NCBI RefSeq assembly: GCF_014851915.1
Contig: NZ_JACVAP010000002.1
Span: 310,001-374,000 of the forward strand
From: Xanthomonas sp. XNM01
GTDB taxonomy: Bacteria > Pseudomonadota > Gammaproteobacteria > Xanthomonadales > Xanthomonadaceae
Direction: 5' to 3'
Length of the DNA stretch: 64,000 bases
Positions 6,492 to 13,838 of this stretch are shown piece by piece; within the stretch, counting starts at the first letter, position 1; each line of letters begins with the position of its first letter. A program made the position numbers and the translations under genes. A model generated the notes under the pieces. It worked only from the letters and a program-made list of their open reading frames with translations. It had not been told where the DNA came from and made no database searches.

Positions 6492-6860
6492 ATGCGTAGA
6501 GTCGCGGCTTGTCTGGTGATGCTGTTGCTGGCCGGGTGCCACGCACAGGAAGCCAAAGAGAAGGTTCGCCAAGCGCTGAAAGATCCTGCGTCAGCACAAT
6601 GGCGCAACGTCAACGTGATCTACAGCAATGTGGTTTGCGGTGAGGTCAACGCGAAGAACAGCATGGGCGGATACGCTGGATTCCAGCGGTTTCTTGTCCG
6701 CAACGGCCGGCTGTATCTCGGTAATGACTCCACGGAGTCGGCCGCCATCTTCGTCTGTTGTGCCCAGATCGATGGGCTCGAAAAGCACGGGGAACGGTAT
6801 GGGTACTCGAAACAGGGCGTCGCTGATGCATGCGACGCCCTGCAGTGGACCTTGCCCTGA
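6492..6860 (+). CDS. Small lipoprotein
   Basis: A 122-residue protein with a signal peptide ending in the lipobox LLLAGC (Cys about residue 14), so it is probably lipid-anchored. The mature part has several Cys residues and a segment AQWRNVNVIYSNVVCGEVNAKNSMGGY, similar in style to small phage- and plasmid-encoded lipoproteins of unknown role. It faces away from the leftward operon promoter and is convergent with the next gene, so it may be expressed from the prophage. A GGGGG-containing ribosome-binding site lies just upstream of 6492. Confidence 0.72.
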   Translation: MRRVAACLVMLLLAGCHAQEAKEKVRQALKDPASAQWRNVNVIYSNVVCGEVNAKNSMGGYAGFQRFLVRNGRLYLGNDSTESAAIFVCCAQIDGLEKHGERYGYSKQGVADACDALQWTLP

Positions 6861-6881
6861 TGGCCGATCGCGCTCGCCTGC

Positions 6882-7448
6882 TTAGGGCGCCTGGATGACC
6901 GTGCAGCCGACGGCAGGGGCGTCCGAAACCACCTCGGTGCCGCCAGGGCCCGGGCAGCGGTACAAGGGTTTGCCGGGCTGTGCTGCAGAGGCTGGACGGG
7001 TGCCCCAGCTGCGCCAGTTGTTGCTCGCCTCGCTCGCGGGGGTTGCAGGTAGAGAGGTTGCTGCGGACGTAGGTGCGGCAGCCGGTGCCGCAGTCGTGGC
7101 TTGAACGCCGCGTGGAGCGCTGCACGACTGCCGGTCCATCGCTCGCCGCACGGCTTCCTTTTCGCCACGCACGTTAGCCAGCTCGGACGCCTCGATGCCG
7201 TCGCCGTGGCCGTAGCCCATCCAGAAGGCCTGCACCTTGCTGCTCTTGCGTCGCTGCTCCTGTGCGACGGCGAGTTGATCCTCGCGTCGCGCCAGCGAAT
7301 TGACTTCGATTCCAAGCTGGTCGCACGTGTAATTTCCGTACTTCAGATCCGACGTGTATGAGCCGGTGATCTCTGCCGGCTTTGTTGCGAGGTTCATGCA
7401 GCCGGTAGCGGCTGCGGCCGCGATGACGGCCACTGCAAGTGCGCGCAT
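6882..7448 (-). CDS. Lipoprotein, phage cargo
   Basis: A 188-residue protein from the ATG at 7448, chosen because it gives a normal signal peptide ending ATGC (lipobox). The mature N-terminus reads TGSYTSDLKYGNYTCDQL. A coiled, charged segment and a Gly-rich GYGHGDG motif follow, then a Pro/Ala-rich linker and a C-terminal Cys-containing domain. The gene lies downstream of the repressor on the same strand and may be lysogenically expressed. Function unknown. Confidence 0.7.
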   Translation of the reverse strand: MRALAVAVIAAAAATGCMNLATKPAEITGSYTSDLKYGNYTCDQLGIEVNSLARREDQLAVAQEQRRKSSKVQAFWMGYGHGDGIEASELANVRGEKEAVRRAMDRQSCSAPRGVQATTAAPAAAPTSAATSLPATPASEASNNWRSWGTRPASAAQPGKPLYRCPGPGGTEVVSDAPAVGCTVIQAP

Positions 7449-7514
7449 TTCCCTTCCCCCTGTTGGTGTGGTCCTTCCACAAAGCAACGCGTTTCGTACA
7501 GCAATCAGCTGGAC

Positions 7515-8168
7515 TCAGTCTTCCCAGCTTCCTATCCAGCGGACGCGGCCGATCACTTCTATCGGCTCGCGTGCGCTGTCCATCCGCTTCGGCCGCCCCC
7601 ATGTATGGTCACCGAAGGGGTTGTCGCTTTCGAACAGCACAAGGTCCTCAACGACCTTTGCACGTTTGACGTATTCCTCGCCGCGCCAGCGCACCACGTA
7701 GATCCCGTTGTGCACCGGCGTCGTGTCATCCTGGTCGAACAGAATGGCGTCGCCAGTGCGTATCCGCGGCTCCATGCTGTCGCCTTTCGCGTAGTACACA
7801 GCGAGGCGGTTATTCAGCAGGCCCTTTCGTCGCAGGCTTGTGGCCTTGAACTTCAGTGCATGCGTTTCCGCGTACTCCTGGGCTTCCGTGCCTGCACCCG
7901 CTCCGACGTCCTGGACGTAGCCGATCACGTCTTTCCACTCGCCCTCCGGCTGGGCTGTCTGCGTCTTCGGGCCTTTGCCGGTTTCCAGCCAGGTCGTCCG
8001 GACGCCCAGGGCGGCCGCGATTCGATGGAGGCTCAAGCTGGACTGTGAGTAACCCAGCTCCAGGTCGCTTAGCGCAGTAGCGGAGATGCCGGCTGCGGTT
8101 GCCAGCTTCGCCCTAGAGTCGCCTCGCGCTTCCCGTTCCGCTCTGACGCGCTGTCCGATTGTTTCCAT
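7515..8168 (-). CDS. CI-like prophage repressor (XRE HTH + S24 peptidase)
   Basis: A 217-residue LexA/CI-type repressor. The N-terminal helix-turn-helix (about residues 5-58) is of the XRE type. The C-terminal S24 domain has the catalytic Ser131 in GDSMEP and Lys168 in EEYVKR, and Ala-Gly pairs near residues 90-93 could be the self-cleavage site. Such repressors hold the lysogen and are inactivated by RecA-stimulated self-cleavage after DNA damage. The gene is divergent from a cro-like gene, with three operator palindromes between them. The start at 8168 is preceded by no Shine-Dalgarno; see the operator entry. Confidence 0.9.
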   Translation of the reverse strand: METIGQRVRAEREARGDSRAKLATAAGISATALSDLELGYSQSSLSLHRIAAALGVRTTWLETGKGPKTQTAQPEGEWKDVIGYVQDVGAGAGTEAQEYAETHALKFKATSLRRKGLLNNRLAVYYAKGDSMEPRIRTGDAILFDQDDTTPVHNGIYVVRWRGEEYVKRAKVVEDLVLFESDNPFGDHTWGRPKRMDSAREPIEVIGRVRWIGSWED

Positions 8169-8174
8169 CGCGTG

Positions 8175-8234
8175 ATTACAACGGGATGCCGTAACGGAGT
8201 GCCGTTGACAGCCGGTGACGGAGTTCCGTAGAGT
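8175..8234. promoter_or_regulatory. cI/cro operator-promoter region
   Basis: Three palindromes ACGG-N4-CCGT lie at 8181-8192, 8194-8205 and 8218-8229. Rightward promoter: TTGACA at 8205-8210, 18-nt spacer, TAGAGT at 8229-8234, giving a start at or next to the cro ATG. Leftward repressor promoter: TGTAAT at 8180-8175 with no good -35 and a start near the cI ATG at 8168. Both transcripts would be leaderless or nearly so, and the weak -35 for cI suggests positive autoregulation as in lambda PRM. Confidence 0.78.
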
Positions 8235-8241
8235 GCCGTCC

Positions 8242-8457
8242 ATGAACTGGGCATCCCTCGTTTCTGATCTCGAAAAAGCAGGCTGGTCGCTGACGGCGCT
8301 GGGCCGTGCGATCGGTCTTTCTCCCCAAGCGGTCAGCGACATCAAGCAGGGGCGCACGAAGGCGCCCAGCGGAATGGCCGCCGTGCGCCTGCACCAGATT
8401 CACGAGCGGGGCGAGCTGCCGCCATCGGATCGGCAGGAGGCGCCCCATGCGGCCTGA
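8242..8457 (+). CDS. Cro-like regulator
   Basis: A 71-residue protein with a helix-turn-helix at about residues 14-38 (TALGRAIGLSPQAVSDIKQG) and a short tail. Its size, position opposite the repressor and start at the rightward promoter are those of a Cro-type antirepressor that would occupy the same operators. The ATG lies about 7 nt after the -10 box, so the mRNA is probably leaderless. Confidence 0.82.
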   Translation: MNWASLVSDLEKAGWSLTALGRAIGLSPQAVSDIKQGRTKAPSGMAAVRLHQIHERGELPPSDRQEAPHAA

Positions 8458-8641
8458 CCGGCGAACTGTCGTACCCCTCGGCGATTGCCTCGGCAACACC
8501 GAGATCGGCGTCCTGCTGGACGCGCCCCTGCTGATCAACCCGCCCGACGAGGACCTGGTGCTCACCAGCGATCAGTGGGCATCCCTGTTGATCGCCCGGC
8601 GCACTGCCGGCCGGGCTGTCCATTTCGTGGAGGTGGCCTGA
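8447..8641 (+). CDS. Small hypothetical early protein (64 aa)
   Basis: A 64-residue protein whose ATG overlaps the end of the cro-like gene by 11 nt. It is acidic in the middle (INPPDEDLVLTSDQWASLLIARR). It is followed after one base by the next ATG. Function unknown. Confidence 0.62.
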   Translation: MRPDRRTVVPLGDCLGNTEIGVLLDAPLLINPPDEDLVLTSDQWASLLIARRTAGRAVHFVEVA

Positions 8642-8642
8642 G

Positions 8643-8912
8643 ATGAGCCTGATCGAACGAGTGCGCGTTGCGGTGCGGGACTGGCTAGCGATGCCCGTCG
8701 CCTCGCGTGATCCGGAGCCAGTCGTCCGGCTGGCCCAGTGGCTGTACGAGAACGGCCAGGCCGCATCGTTCGACGAGGCTCTGGATGCCGCGTGCGCTGC
8801 TTGGGTCAGCCTGCGGGGCGGGTCGCGGTCGGTCCCACGCGCAGACGCTTCTCCAGCAGATTCAGCAGGCGAATCGCCTCGTCTGCTGCCGCATCGACAT
8901 GAAGGTCGCTGA
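8643..8912 (+). CDS. Small hypothetical early protein (89 aa)
   Basis: The first 58 residues form a plausible helical domain (PEPVVRLAQWLYENGQAASF). The last 30 residues are Ser/Arg/Pro-rich and lie opposite a minus-strand gene with a better ribosome-binding site, so the tail may be poorly constrained. It is coupled to the preceding gene. Function unknown. Confidence 0.5.
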   Translation: MSLIERVRVAVRDWLAMPVASRDPEPVVRLAQWLYENGQAASFDEALDAACAAWVSLRGGSRSVPRADASPADSAGESPRLLPHRHEGR

Positions 8913-8997
8913 CGATGGTTGGGTTGCTGAGGATGGCGCACGTGAGTTCCAGCGCAACCTGCCTGTTGCTGGGTGAAACTGACCGGCTCTCGCTCAT
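8806..8997 (-). CDS. Small hypothetical protein antisense to early operon
   Basis: A 63-residue protein with a strong AAGGAGG ribosome-binding site upstream of its ATG. The sequence has normal amphipathic helices (VALELTCAILSNPTIVSDL, DEAIRLLNLLEKRL). It runs against the rightward early operon and overlaps the end of the 8643 gene by 107 nt. I judge it real mainly on the ribosome-binding site and composition. Confidence 0.55.
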   Translation of the reverse strand: MSESRSVSPSNRQVALELTCAILSNPTIVSDLHVDAAADEAIRLLNLLEKRLRVGPTATRPAG

Positions 8998-9192
8998 GTC
9001 GCCCTCCTTGCGGGCTGTGTCGTTGGCACGCGCAGCGTACCGCAGGGTGGGCGGCGCCTATCTGGAAGAAGACCGCCGCGATGGCGGTCTGCCCCGTGCG
9101 GGCGTCGATGTGGCGCAGCGCGGCCATGTGCAGCGGGGCAGGGTGTCGGTTCGTCATGGCGCGCATGGTGCGCTGCGGCAGGCGGTGCGCGC

Positions 9193-9774
9193 ATGAAGCC
9201 GGAGCCTCAATTCCTGCCTCCAGCGCAATCGGTCGTGTACGCGTACACCCGCCGCATGCTCGAGGAAACGGCGACCAACGCGCAGTCATTCGCAGTCGAG
9301 GTGGCAGAGCGCTACCTCGCGATGACCTCGCCGTCGGCGCGGGCCGTGCCGTTCAAGACGTCCGAGACGGACCCGGCGGCGGCGATGCGCCACAACGGGC
9401 AGATCCTGCGCCGCTATCTGGATGGCGCGGTCAAGACACTGCCGGCGGATCTGGTGGACGCGTGGGTGCTGGCGCTGCCGGACCCGTATCGGTGCGAGTG
9501 CGAGCGTGATCTGGCGCGTCGGCGTGGCCTGCTGGCCGTCCGGGCGATCGACGCCGGCGATGTGGGTGCTGCGGCCAGCCTGGCCGACCTCGCCGTGCAC
9601 TTCGCCGAGTTGATGCGCGCCCTGGCGCCGGCCATGGCCGATGGCGTCATCAACGAGGCCGATCTGCCGCACGTTCGCGCGGCACTCAACGAGTCCGACG
9701 ACCTGATCACTGCGGTGGTGTCGATCCGCCGCCCGCTGCAGGCCTTGCTGCCCACGGGGGAATCCCATGTCTGA
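9193..9774 (+). CDS. Phage early protein, CII-neighbourhood type
   Basis: A 193-residue, largely helical protein. The middle segment (LPADLVDAWVLALPDPYRCECERDLARRRGLLAVRA) resembles a family of uncharacterised early proteins in xanthomonad and pseudomonad prophages, placed between cro and the replication gene. A regulatory or replication-associated role is possible from position, but I cannot name the family with certainty. Confidence 0.65.
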   Translation: MKPEPQFLPPAQSVVYAYTRRMLEETATNAQSFAVEVAERYLAMTSPSARAVPFKTSETDPAAAMRHNGQILRRYLDGAVKTLPADLVDAWVLALPDPYRCECERDLARRRGLLAVRAIDAGDVGAAASLADLAVHFAELMRALAPAMADGVINEADLPHVRAALNESDDLITAVVSIRRPLQALLPTGESHV

Positions 9775-9868
9775 TCCGCAGCCGTACAGCCGGGACGAAG
9801 ACGGCTATGTCGCCGCGGTGATGCGCGAGCTGGCCGAGCGCCACGCGCAGCAGGCCGAGGGGGAGTGA
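9767..9868 (+). CDS. Mini-protein (33 aa) in early operon
   Basis: A 33-residue acidic frame, MSDPQPYSRDEDGYVAAV and onward, whose ATG overlaps the end of the 9193 gene by 8 nt and whose TGA touches the next ATG. Coupled overlaps on both sides support expression. Function unknown. Confidence 0.5.
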   Translation: MSDPQPYSRDEDGYVAAVMRELAERHAQQAEGE

Positions 9869-10086
9869 TGGTCAGCATCCATGCTTGCCGCCGGCCGCAC
9901 GTGACAACGCCGAGCCGTCCGAACGCGTGCGCCTGCCGTGGTGTCGCCGCGGCCCTGCGCGAGCTGGAATCCGGCGCACCTGGCCCCACCGGCGACGATG
10001 CCGTGGCCGCGCGCCAGCAGTTGCACGCCGAGGCCGATGCGGCCGCGACGGGGCAGGGCGTGCTGGCGCTGGAGTCCGCAACGTGA
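9868..10086 (+). CDS. Small hypothetical early protein (72 aa)
   Basis: A 72-residue protein with an N-terminal Cys/Arg-rich stretch (CRRPHVTTPSRPNACACRG) and an acidic Ala-rich C-terminus. ATGA overlap with the preceding mini-protein. No domain recognised. Confidence 0.5.
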   Translation: MVSIHACRRPHVTTPSRPNACACRGVAAALRELESGAPGPTGDDAVAARQQLHAEADAAATGQGVLALESAT

Positions 10087-10268
10087 GCCGCGGCGCCCCA
10101 TCCCCCCGGGGTGCAGACGAAAGGGCGCGATGCGGCGTGTCGCGCACTGCGCCCCTGAACCTGAATGCGAACCTGAACGGTCCGGGGTTTGGGTCCTCCC
10201 TGGCAGGGCCTGTCGCGGGTAATTCGGACCCCGTTCGTTCGGTAGATAGCGCGGCGGGAAGTTACTGA
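10083..10268 (+). CDS. Possible small protein before primase gene
   Basis: An open frame from a GTG that overlaps the preceding stop and ends exactly one base before the primase ATG; 61 residues. Composition is Ser/Gly/Pro/Asn-rich with a repeated Leu-Asn pattern and it could equally be a non-coding leader. Low confidence. Confidence 0.3.
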   Translation: MSRGAPSPRGADERARCGVSRTAPLNLNANLNGPGFGSSLAGPVAGNSDPVRSVDSAAGSY

Positions 10269-12683
10269 ATGCCTGCGAACTACGATGACGTCCTGGGACA
10301 GCTGCGCGATGCTGGCCTGATCCTCGACACCCTCGACACCAGCGGCAAGATGGTCCGCTGCAAGATCGGCGGCGACCGCGAGCGCCGCGGCTGGTACGTG
10401 CTGCACGAACTGCAGGCGAGCGGTGGCGATGTCCTGATCGTCGGCACCTACGGCGTCTGGCGCGGCAACGACAACGGCGCCATGAAGGTCGAGTTGCGCA
10501 AGCGCGACAGCGACTTCAGCGCGGAGCAGCGCGAGGCGCTCAAGCGGCGCCTGGCCGAAGACCGGAAGAAGGCCGAGGCGGCGCGTCGGGCCGAAGCCAA
10601 GCGCGCGGCGGACGTCGCCGAGAAGACGTGGGCCAAGGCGCTGCCGGAAGCCGACGCCGACTACCTGGCCGGCAAGGGTGTGCAGGGCTTCGGGCTGCGC
10701 TACGGCAAGAGTGGCGTGGCGATCGTGCCGCTGCTGGACGTCAACGGCGCCATCCACGGCCTGCAGCTGCTCCGCAGCGCCAAGCAGGCCGAGGCCGCAC
10801 GCAAGCCAGCGAAGGAGTTCTGGCCGGCGGGCGTGGCGAAGAAGGGCCACTTCCACCTGATCGGCGGCACGCCGCAATGGATCTTGCTGATCGCCGAGGG
10901 CTACGCGACGGCGGCCACGCTGCACATGGCCACGGGCTACCCGGTGGCCGTGGCGTTCGATGCCGGCAACCTGCTGCCCGTCGCCGCCGCGCTGGCGAAG
11001 CGCTACCGCGGCATCAAGATCCTGATCACCGGCGACGACGATGTGCTGCAGAAGTGTCGGGCGTGCAGGGCGCGCCTGGTTCTGGCCGATGACCCGAAGC
11101 TCTGCCCGACCTGCGGCGAAGAGCACAAGGCGGAGAACGCCGGCCTGCTCGGCGCTGATGCCGCTGCGCTCGACGTCCATGGCGCCACGGTGCTGCCGGT
11201 CTTCGCCGACGAGGCCGGCCGGCGCCAGCGCTTCATCGACCGCGGCGCCAAGATCAGCGACTTCAACGACCTGCACGCGGCCGAGGGCCTGCATGCGGTG
11301 CGGCGCCAGATCGAGGCCCGCATCACGGAGCTTTCGTGGCGTGCGCCGACCGAAAACCGCGCGCCTTCATCGCCCACCACCGGGGGCGAGGGGCCGGCCC
11401 AGCTCAAGCCCATCGACAACCTCAACGAGCTGCTCAAGCGCTTCGTGCTGGTGTACGGGCAGGGCGGCACGGTGTTCGACCGGCAGGAACACCAGCTGGT
11501 CGCGCTGGGCGACATGCGCGATGCCTGCGTGCGCAAAGAGCTGCATCGGGCGTGGATGGAGAGCGACCAGCGCGGCATCGTGCGCGTGCGCGAGGTGGAC
11601 TTCGATCCGTCGTGCAGCAAGCCGGGCGTCACCTGCAACCTCTACGCCGGCTGGCCGACGGTGCCGAAGGAGGGCAGCTGCGACAAGCTGCTCGCGCTGC
11701 TCTGGCACATGTGCGGCGAGGAGGCCGGGCAACGGGCGCTGTACGAGTGGGTGATCAAGTGGCTGGCGTACCCGCTGCAGCACCCCGGCGCCAAGATGAA
11801 GTCGGCCATCGTGATCCACGGCCCGCAAGGCACCGGCAAGAACATGTTCTTCGACGAGTACCTGAAGCTCTACGGCGACTACGGCCGGGTGCTCGACCAG
11901 GCCGCGCTGGAGGACAAGTTCAACGACTGGGCAAGCCGCAAGCTGTTCCTGCTCGCCGACGAAGTGGTCGCGCGCACCGAGGTGTACCACCTCAAGAACA
12001 AGCTCAAGGCGCTGGTCACCGGCGACCGCATCCGCATCAACCCGAAGAACATCCAGGCCTACGAAGAGGACAACCACGCCAACTTCGTATTCCTCTCCAA
12101 CGAAGCCATGCCGCTGGTGCTGGAAGAGGACGACCGCCGCCACGCCGTGATCTGGACGCCTGAGAAGCTGGCGGCCGGGTTCTATCAAGAGGTGCTGGCC
12201 GAGATCCGCGACGGCGGCACGGCGGCGCTGCACCACTACCTGCTCCGGCTGGACCTGGGCGACTTCACCAACGGCACATACCCGCCCATGACCGCGGCCA
12301 AGGCCGAGCTCATCAACCTCAGCCAGGACAGCCCGCAGCGTTTCCTCGACGAGCTGTACAACCAGGACATTCCCGGCCTCAAGCCGCTGCCGGCGCCGTC
12401 GAAGGAGTGGTACGAGGTCTACCGCATCTGGTGCGGCCGCGAGGGCGTCAAGACGCCGGCGCCGGCGCCAAAGTTCGTCAACGCGCTGGTGCGAAAGCGG
12501 GGCATCCCGCATCCAGAGAAGTCGCGCAAGCGCTACCAGATCGAGCAGACCACGCACGGGCCGCACGGCTTTCTGATGCTGGGCAATGCGACACCGCCCG
12601 AGGACAAGGGGGAGGCGGCCTGGCTGGGCGAGGAAACGGTCCGCTTCCGCGTGGCGGTACAGGAATACAGGGGGCGGGCATGA
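10269..12683 (+). CDS. Phage primase-helicase (Toprim + SF3-like ATPase)
   Basis: An 804-residue replication protein. The N-terminal third has a charged coiled segment and then a Toprim-type primase domain (IAEGYATAATL near residue 215, acidic ITGDDD near 257). The middle holds a CRAC...CPTC pair, which looks like a zinc ribbon inserted in the Toprim region. The C-terminal half is a helicase-like ATPase with Walker A GPQGTGKN near residue 520 and acidic LLADE near 560. Such fusions prime and unwind at the phage origin. The gene is followed at once by a repeat-rich stretch that may be the origin. Confidence 0.88.
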   Translation: MPANYDDVLGQLRDAGLILDTLDTSGKMVRCKIGGDRERRGWYVLHELQASGGDVLIVGTYGVWRGNDNGAMKVELRKRDSDFSAEQREALKRRLAEDRKKAEAARRAEAKRAADVAEKTWAKALPEADADYLAGKGVQGFGLRYGKSGVAIVPLLDVNGAIHGLQLLRSAKQAEAARKPAKEFWPAGVAKKGHFHLIGGTPQWILLIAEGYATAATLHMATGYPVAVAFDAGNLLPVAAALAKRYRGIKILITGDDDVLQKCRACRARLVLADDPKLCPTCGEEHKAENAGLLGADAAALDVHGATVLPVFADEAGRRQRFIDRGAKISDFNDLHAAEGLHAVRRQIEARITELSWRAPTENRAPSSPTTGGEGPAQLKPIDNLNELLKRFVLVYGQGGTVFDRQEHQLVALGDMRDACVRKELHRAWMESDQRGIVRVREVDFDPSCSKPGVTCNLYAGWPTVPKEGSCDKLLALLWHMCGEEAGQRALYEWVIKWLAYPLQHPGAKMKSAIVIHGPQGTGKNMFFDEYLKLYGDYGRVLDQAALEDKFNDWASRKLFLLADEVVARTEVYHLKNKLKALVTGDRIRINPKNIQAYEEDNHANFVFLSNEAMPLVLEEDDRRHAVIWTPEKLAAGFYQEVLAEIRDGGTAALHHYLLRLDLGDFTNGTYPPMTAAKAELINLSQDSPQRFLDELYNQDIPGLKPLPAPSKEWYEVYRIWCGREGVKTPAPAPKFVNALVRKRGIPHPEKSRKRYQIEQTTHGPHGFLMLGNATPPEDKGEAAWLGEETVRFRVAVQEYRGRA

Positions 12684-13027
12684 CTGCGCCTGCCGATGTG
12701 CGGGATGTGCGGGATGGTGTGCGGGCACATGTGCGGGCGCAAAGCCTTGCGACGCAAGGCGTGTGCGGGATGTGCGGCCACCCGCGCCCATGCGGGCGTG
12801 CGGGCGCGCGTGGTCAGGCCGGCATTCCCCTCTGCGTGCGTGGCGAATCCCGCGCGTATGAGTGCCCGCACATCCCGCACATCCCGCACAAGCGAGCAGA
12901 GGCGCGGGTTTCGCCCCTTCTCGCTCCCGCACACAAGGCCGCACATCCCGCACATGGTCGCGCGCGCGTGATTTCTCTGACCTCAACGGTCTCGAAAGGA
13001 ATGGAAGAGGAGGGGCTGTCGGTATGA
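12680..13027 (+). CDS. Possible small protein across repeat region
   Basis: A 115-residue frame overlapping the primase stop (ATGA) and ending within the start of the terminase small subunit gene. It contains CGMCGHPRPCG and ECPHIPHIPH segments, which reflect the underlying GTGCGGG repeats in both orientations. It may be a real Cys/His-rich protein or simply open sequence over a replication origin. The coupling is the only positive sign. Confidence 0.35.
   Translation: MTAPADVRDVRDGVRAHVRAQSLATQGVCGMCGHPRPCGRAGARGQAGIPLCVRGESRAYECPHIPHIPHKRAEARVSPLLAPAHKAAHPAHGRARVISLTSTVSKGMEEEGLSV
12695..12955. repeat. Iteron-like GTGCGGG repeats in opposed arrays
   Basis: GTGCGGG, often as ATGTGCGGG, occurs about six times between 12,695 and 12,777. 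Its complement, CCCGCAC, occurs about six times between 12,865 and 12,955, including three in a row at 12,865-12,890. Two opposed arrays directly after the replication gene look like an origin or a protein-binding locus. Function is inferred from position and pattern. Confidence 0.6.
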
Positions 13028-13635
13028 CGAGCGGCGACGTCGTCGTGAGCGGTGCACAGTTGGCGGCCATCATCGGCTGCAAGCCCTCGTATGTCGTGGA
13101 GCTGAAGCGCAAGGGCAGGCTGGTGCTGGCCGATGGCGGCAAGGGCTACCTCAAGGCCGCCTCCCTGGCGCTGTACGAAGAGACTAAGGACCCGTCGCGC
13201 GCCGGCGTCTCCGCGCGACACGCCGCGGGGCGCGGGGCGCCGTTGGCTGGGGCTGAGCCTGACGACGCGGAGGACATGGGCGACGCAGCCGACGAACCGC
13301 GTGCGCCCGGCGAGCTGCCCAGCACCGACGCCAAGCGTCGTGCGAAGGCGCTGGCGGACCGGGCCGAGACGGACGCCGAGCTGGCCCGCCTGGAACTGGC
13401 GCGCGAGCTGGGCGAGTTGCTGCCGCGGTCCGGCGTGGAGCAGGCCGTGTCCGAAGCCGCTACCGCGCTGCGCACCGCGCTGGAACGCATCCCCGACACC
13501 CTGGCCCCGCAGTTGGCCGCCACCAGCGACGAGACCAAGGTGCGGCAGCTGCTGATGGACGAGATCACCCACGCATTGGAGGAGCTGAGCCGCGGCTTCC
13601 GCGCGGCGGCGCGCGGTGAAGAGGTGCACGCGTGA
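13024..13635 (+). CDS. Terminase small subunit (Nu1-like)
   Basis: A 203-residue protein. The N-terminal 50 residues resemble a DNA-recognition helix-turn-helix (GAQLAAIIGCKPSYVVELKRKG). The rest is a long helical oligomerisation region with the pattern TDAELARLELARELGELLPR found in phage DNA-packaging proteins. It binds the packaging site and recruits the large subunit. A GGAAGAGGAGG ribosome-binding site precedes the ATG at 13024, and the large subunit follows after one small gene. Confidence 0.82.
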   Translation: MTSGDVVVSGAQLAAIIGCKPSYVVELKRKGRLVLADGGKGYLKAASLALYEETKDPSRAGVSARHAAGRGAPLAGAEPDDAEDMGDAADEPRAPGELPSTDAKRRAKALADRAETDAELARLELARELGELLPRSGVEQAVSEAATALRTALERIPDTLAPQLAATSDETKVRQLLMDEITHALEELSRGFRAAARGEEVHA

Positions 13636-13838
13636 ACCGTCCGCTGCCACGCATCGACCTGCAAGTGCAGCCCGCATCGGAGCCCACGCCGGCCGCTGGC
13701 TGGTACCTGTGCTTCGGCTACAGCACCAAGCCGATGGTGCTGTACGCCCAGGCCGGGCAGACCGTCTGGCGCGAGATCCTGCGCATCGTGCCCATCACCC
13801 ACTACGCCGGGCCGCTGCCGGCAGGTGGCCGCGCATGA
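13632..13838 (+). CDS. Small hypothetical protein between terminase genes
   Basis: A 68-residue protein overlapping both terminase genes by four bases. It has the look of a small beta domain (GWYLCFGYSTKPMVLYAQAGQTVW). No family recognised. Coupling suggests a structural or packaging accessory. Confidence 0.65.
   Translation: MNRPLPRIDLQVQPASEPTPAAGWYLCFGYSTKPMVLYAQAGQTVWREILRIVPITHYAGPLPAGGRA

Noticed and set aside
8998-9166. Possible small minus-strand protein beginning MTNRHPAPLHMAALRHI
   Set aside because: Reads fairly like protein, but the frame runs on without a stop through other genes and has no ribosome-binding site. Left unannotated.
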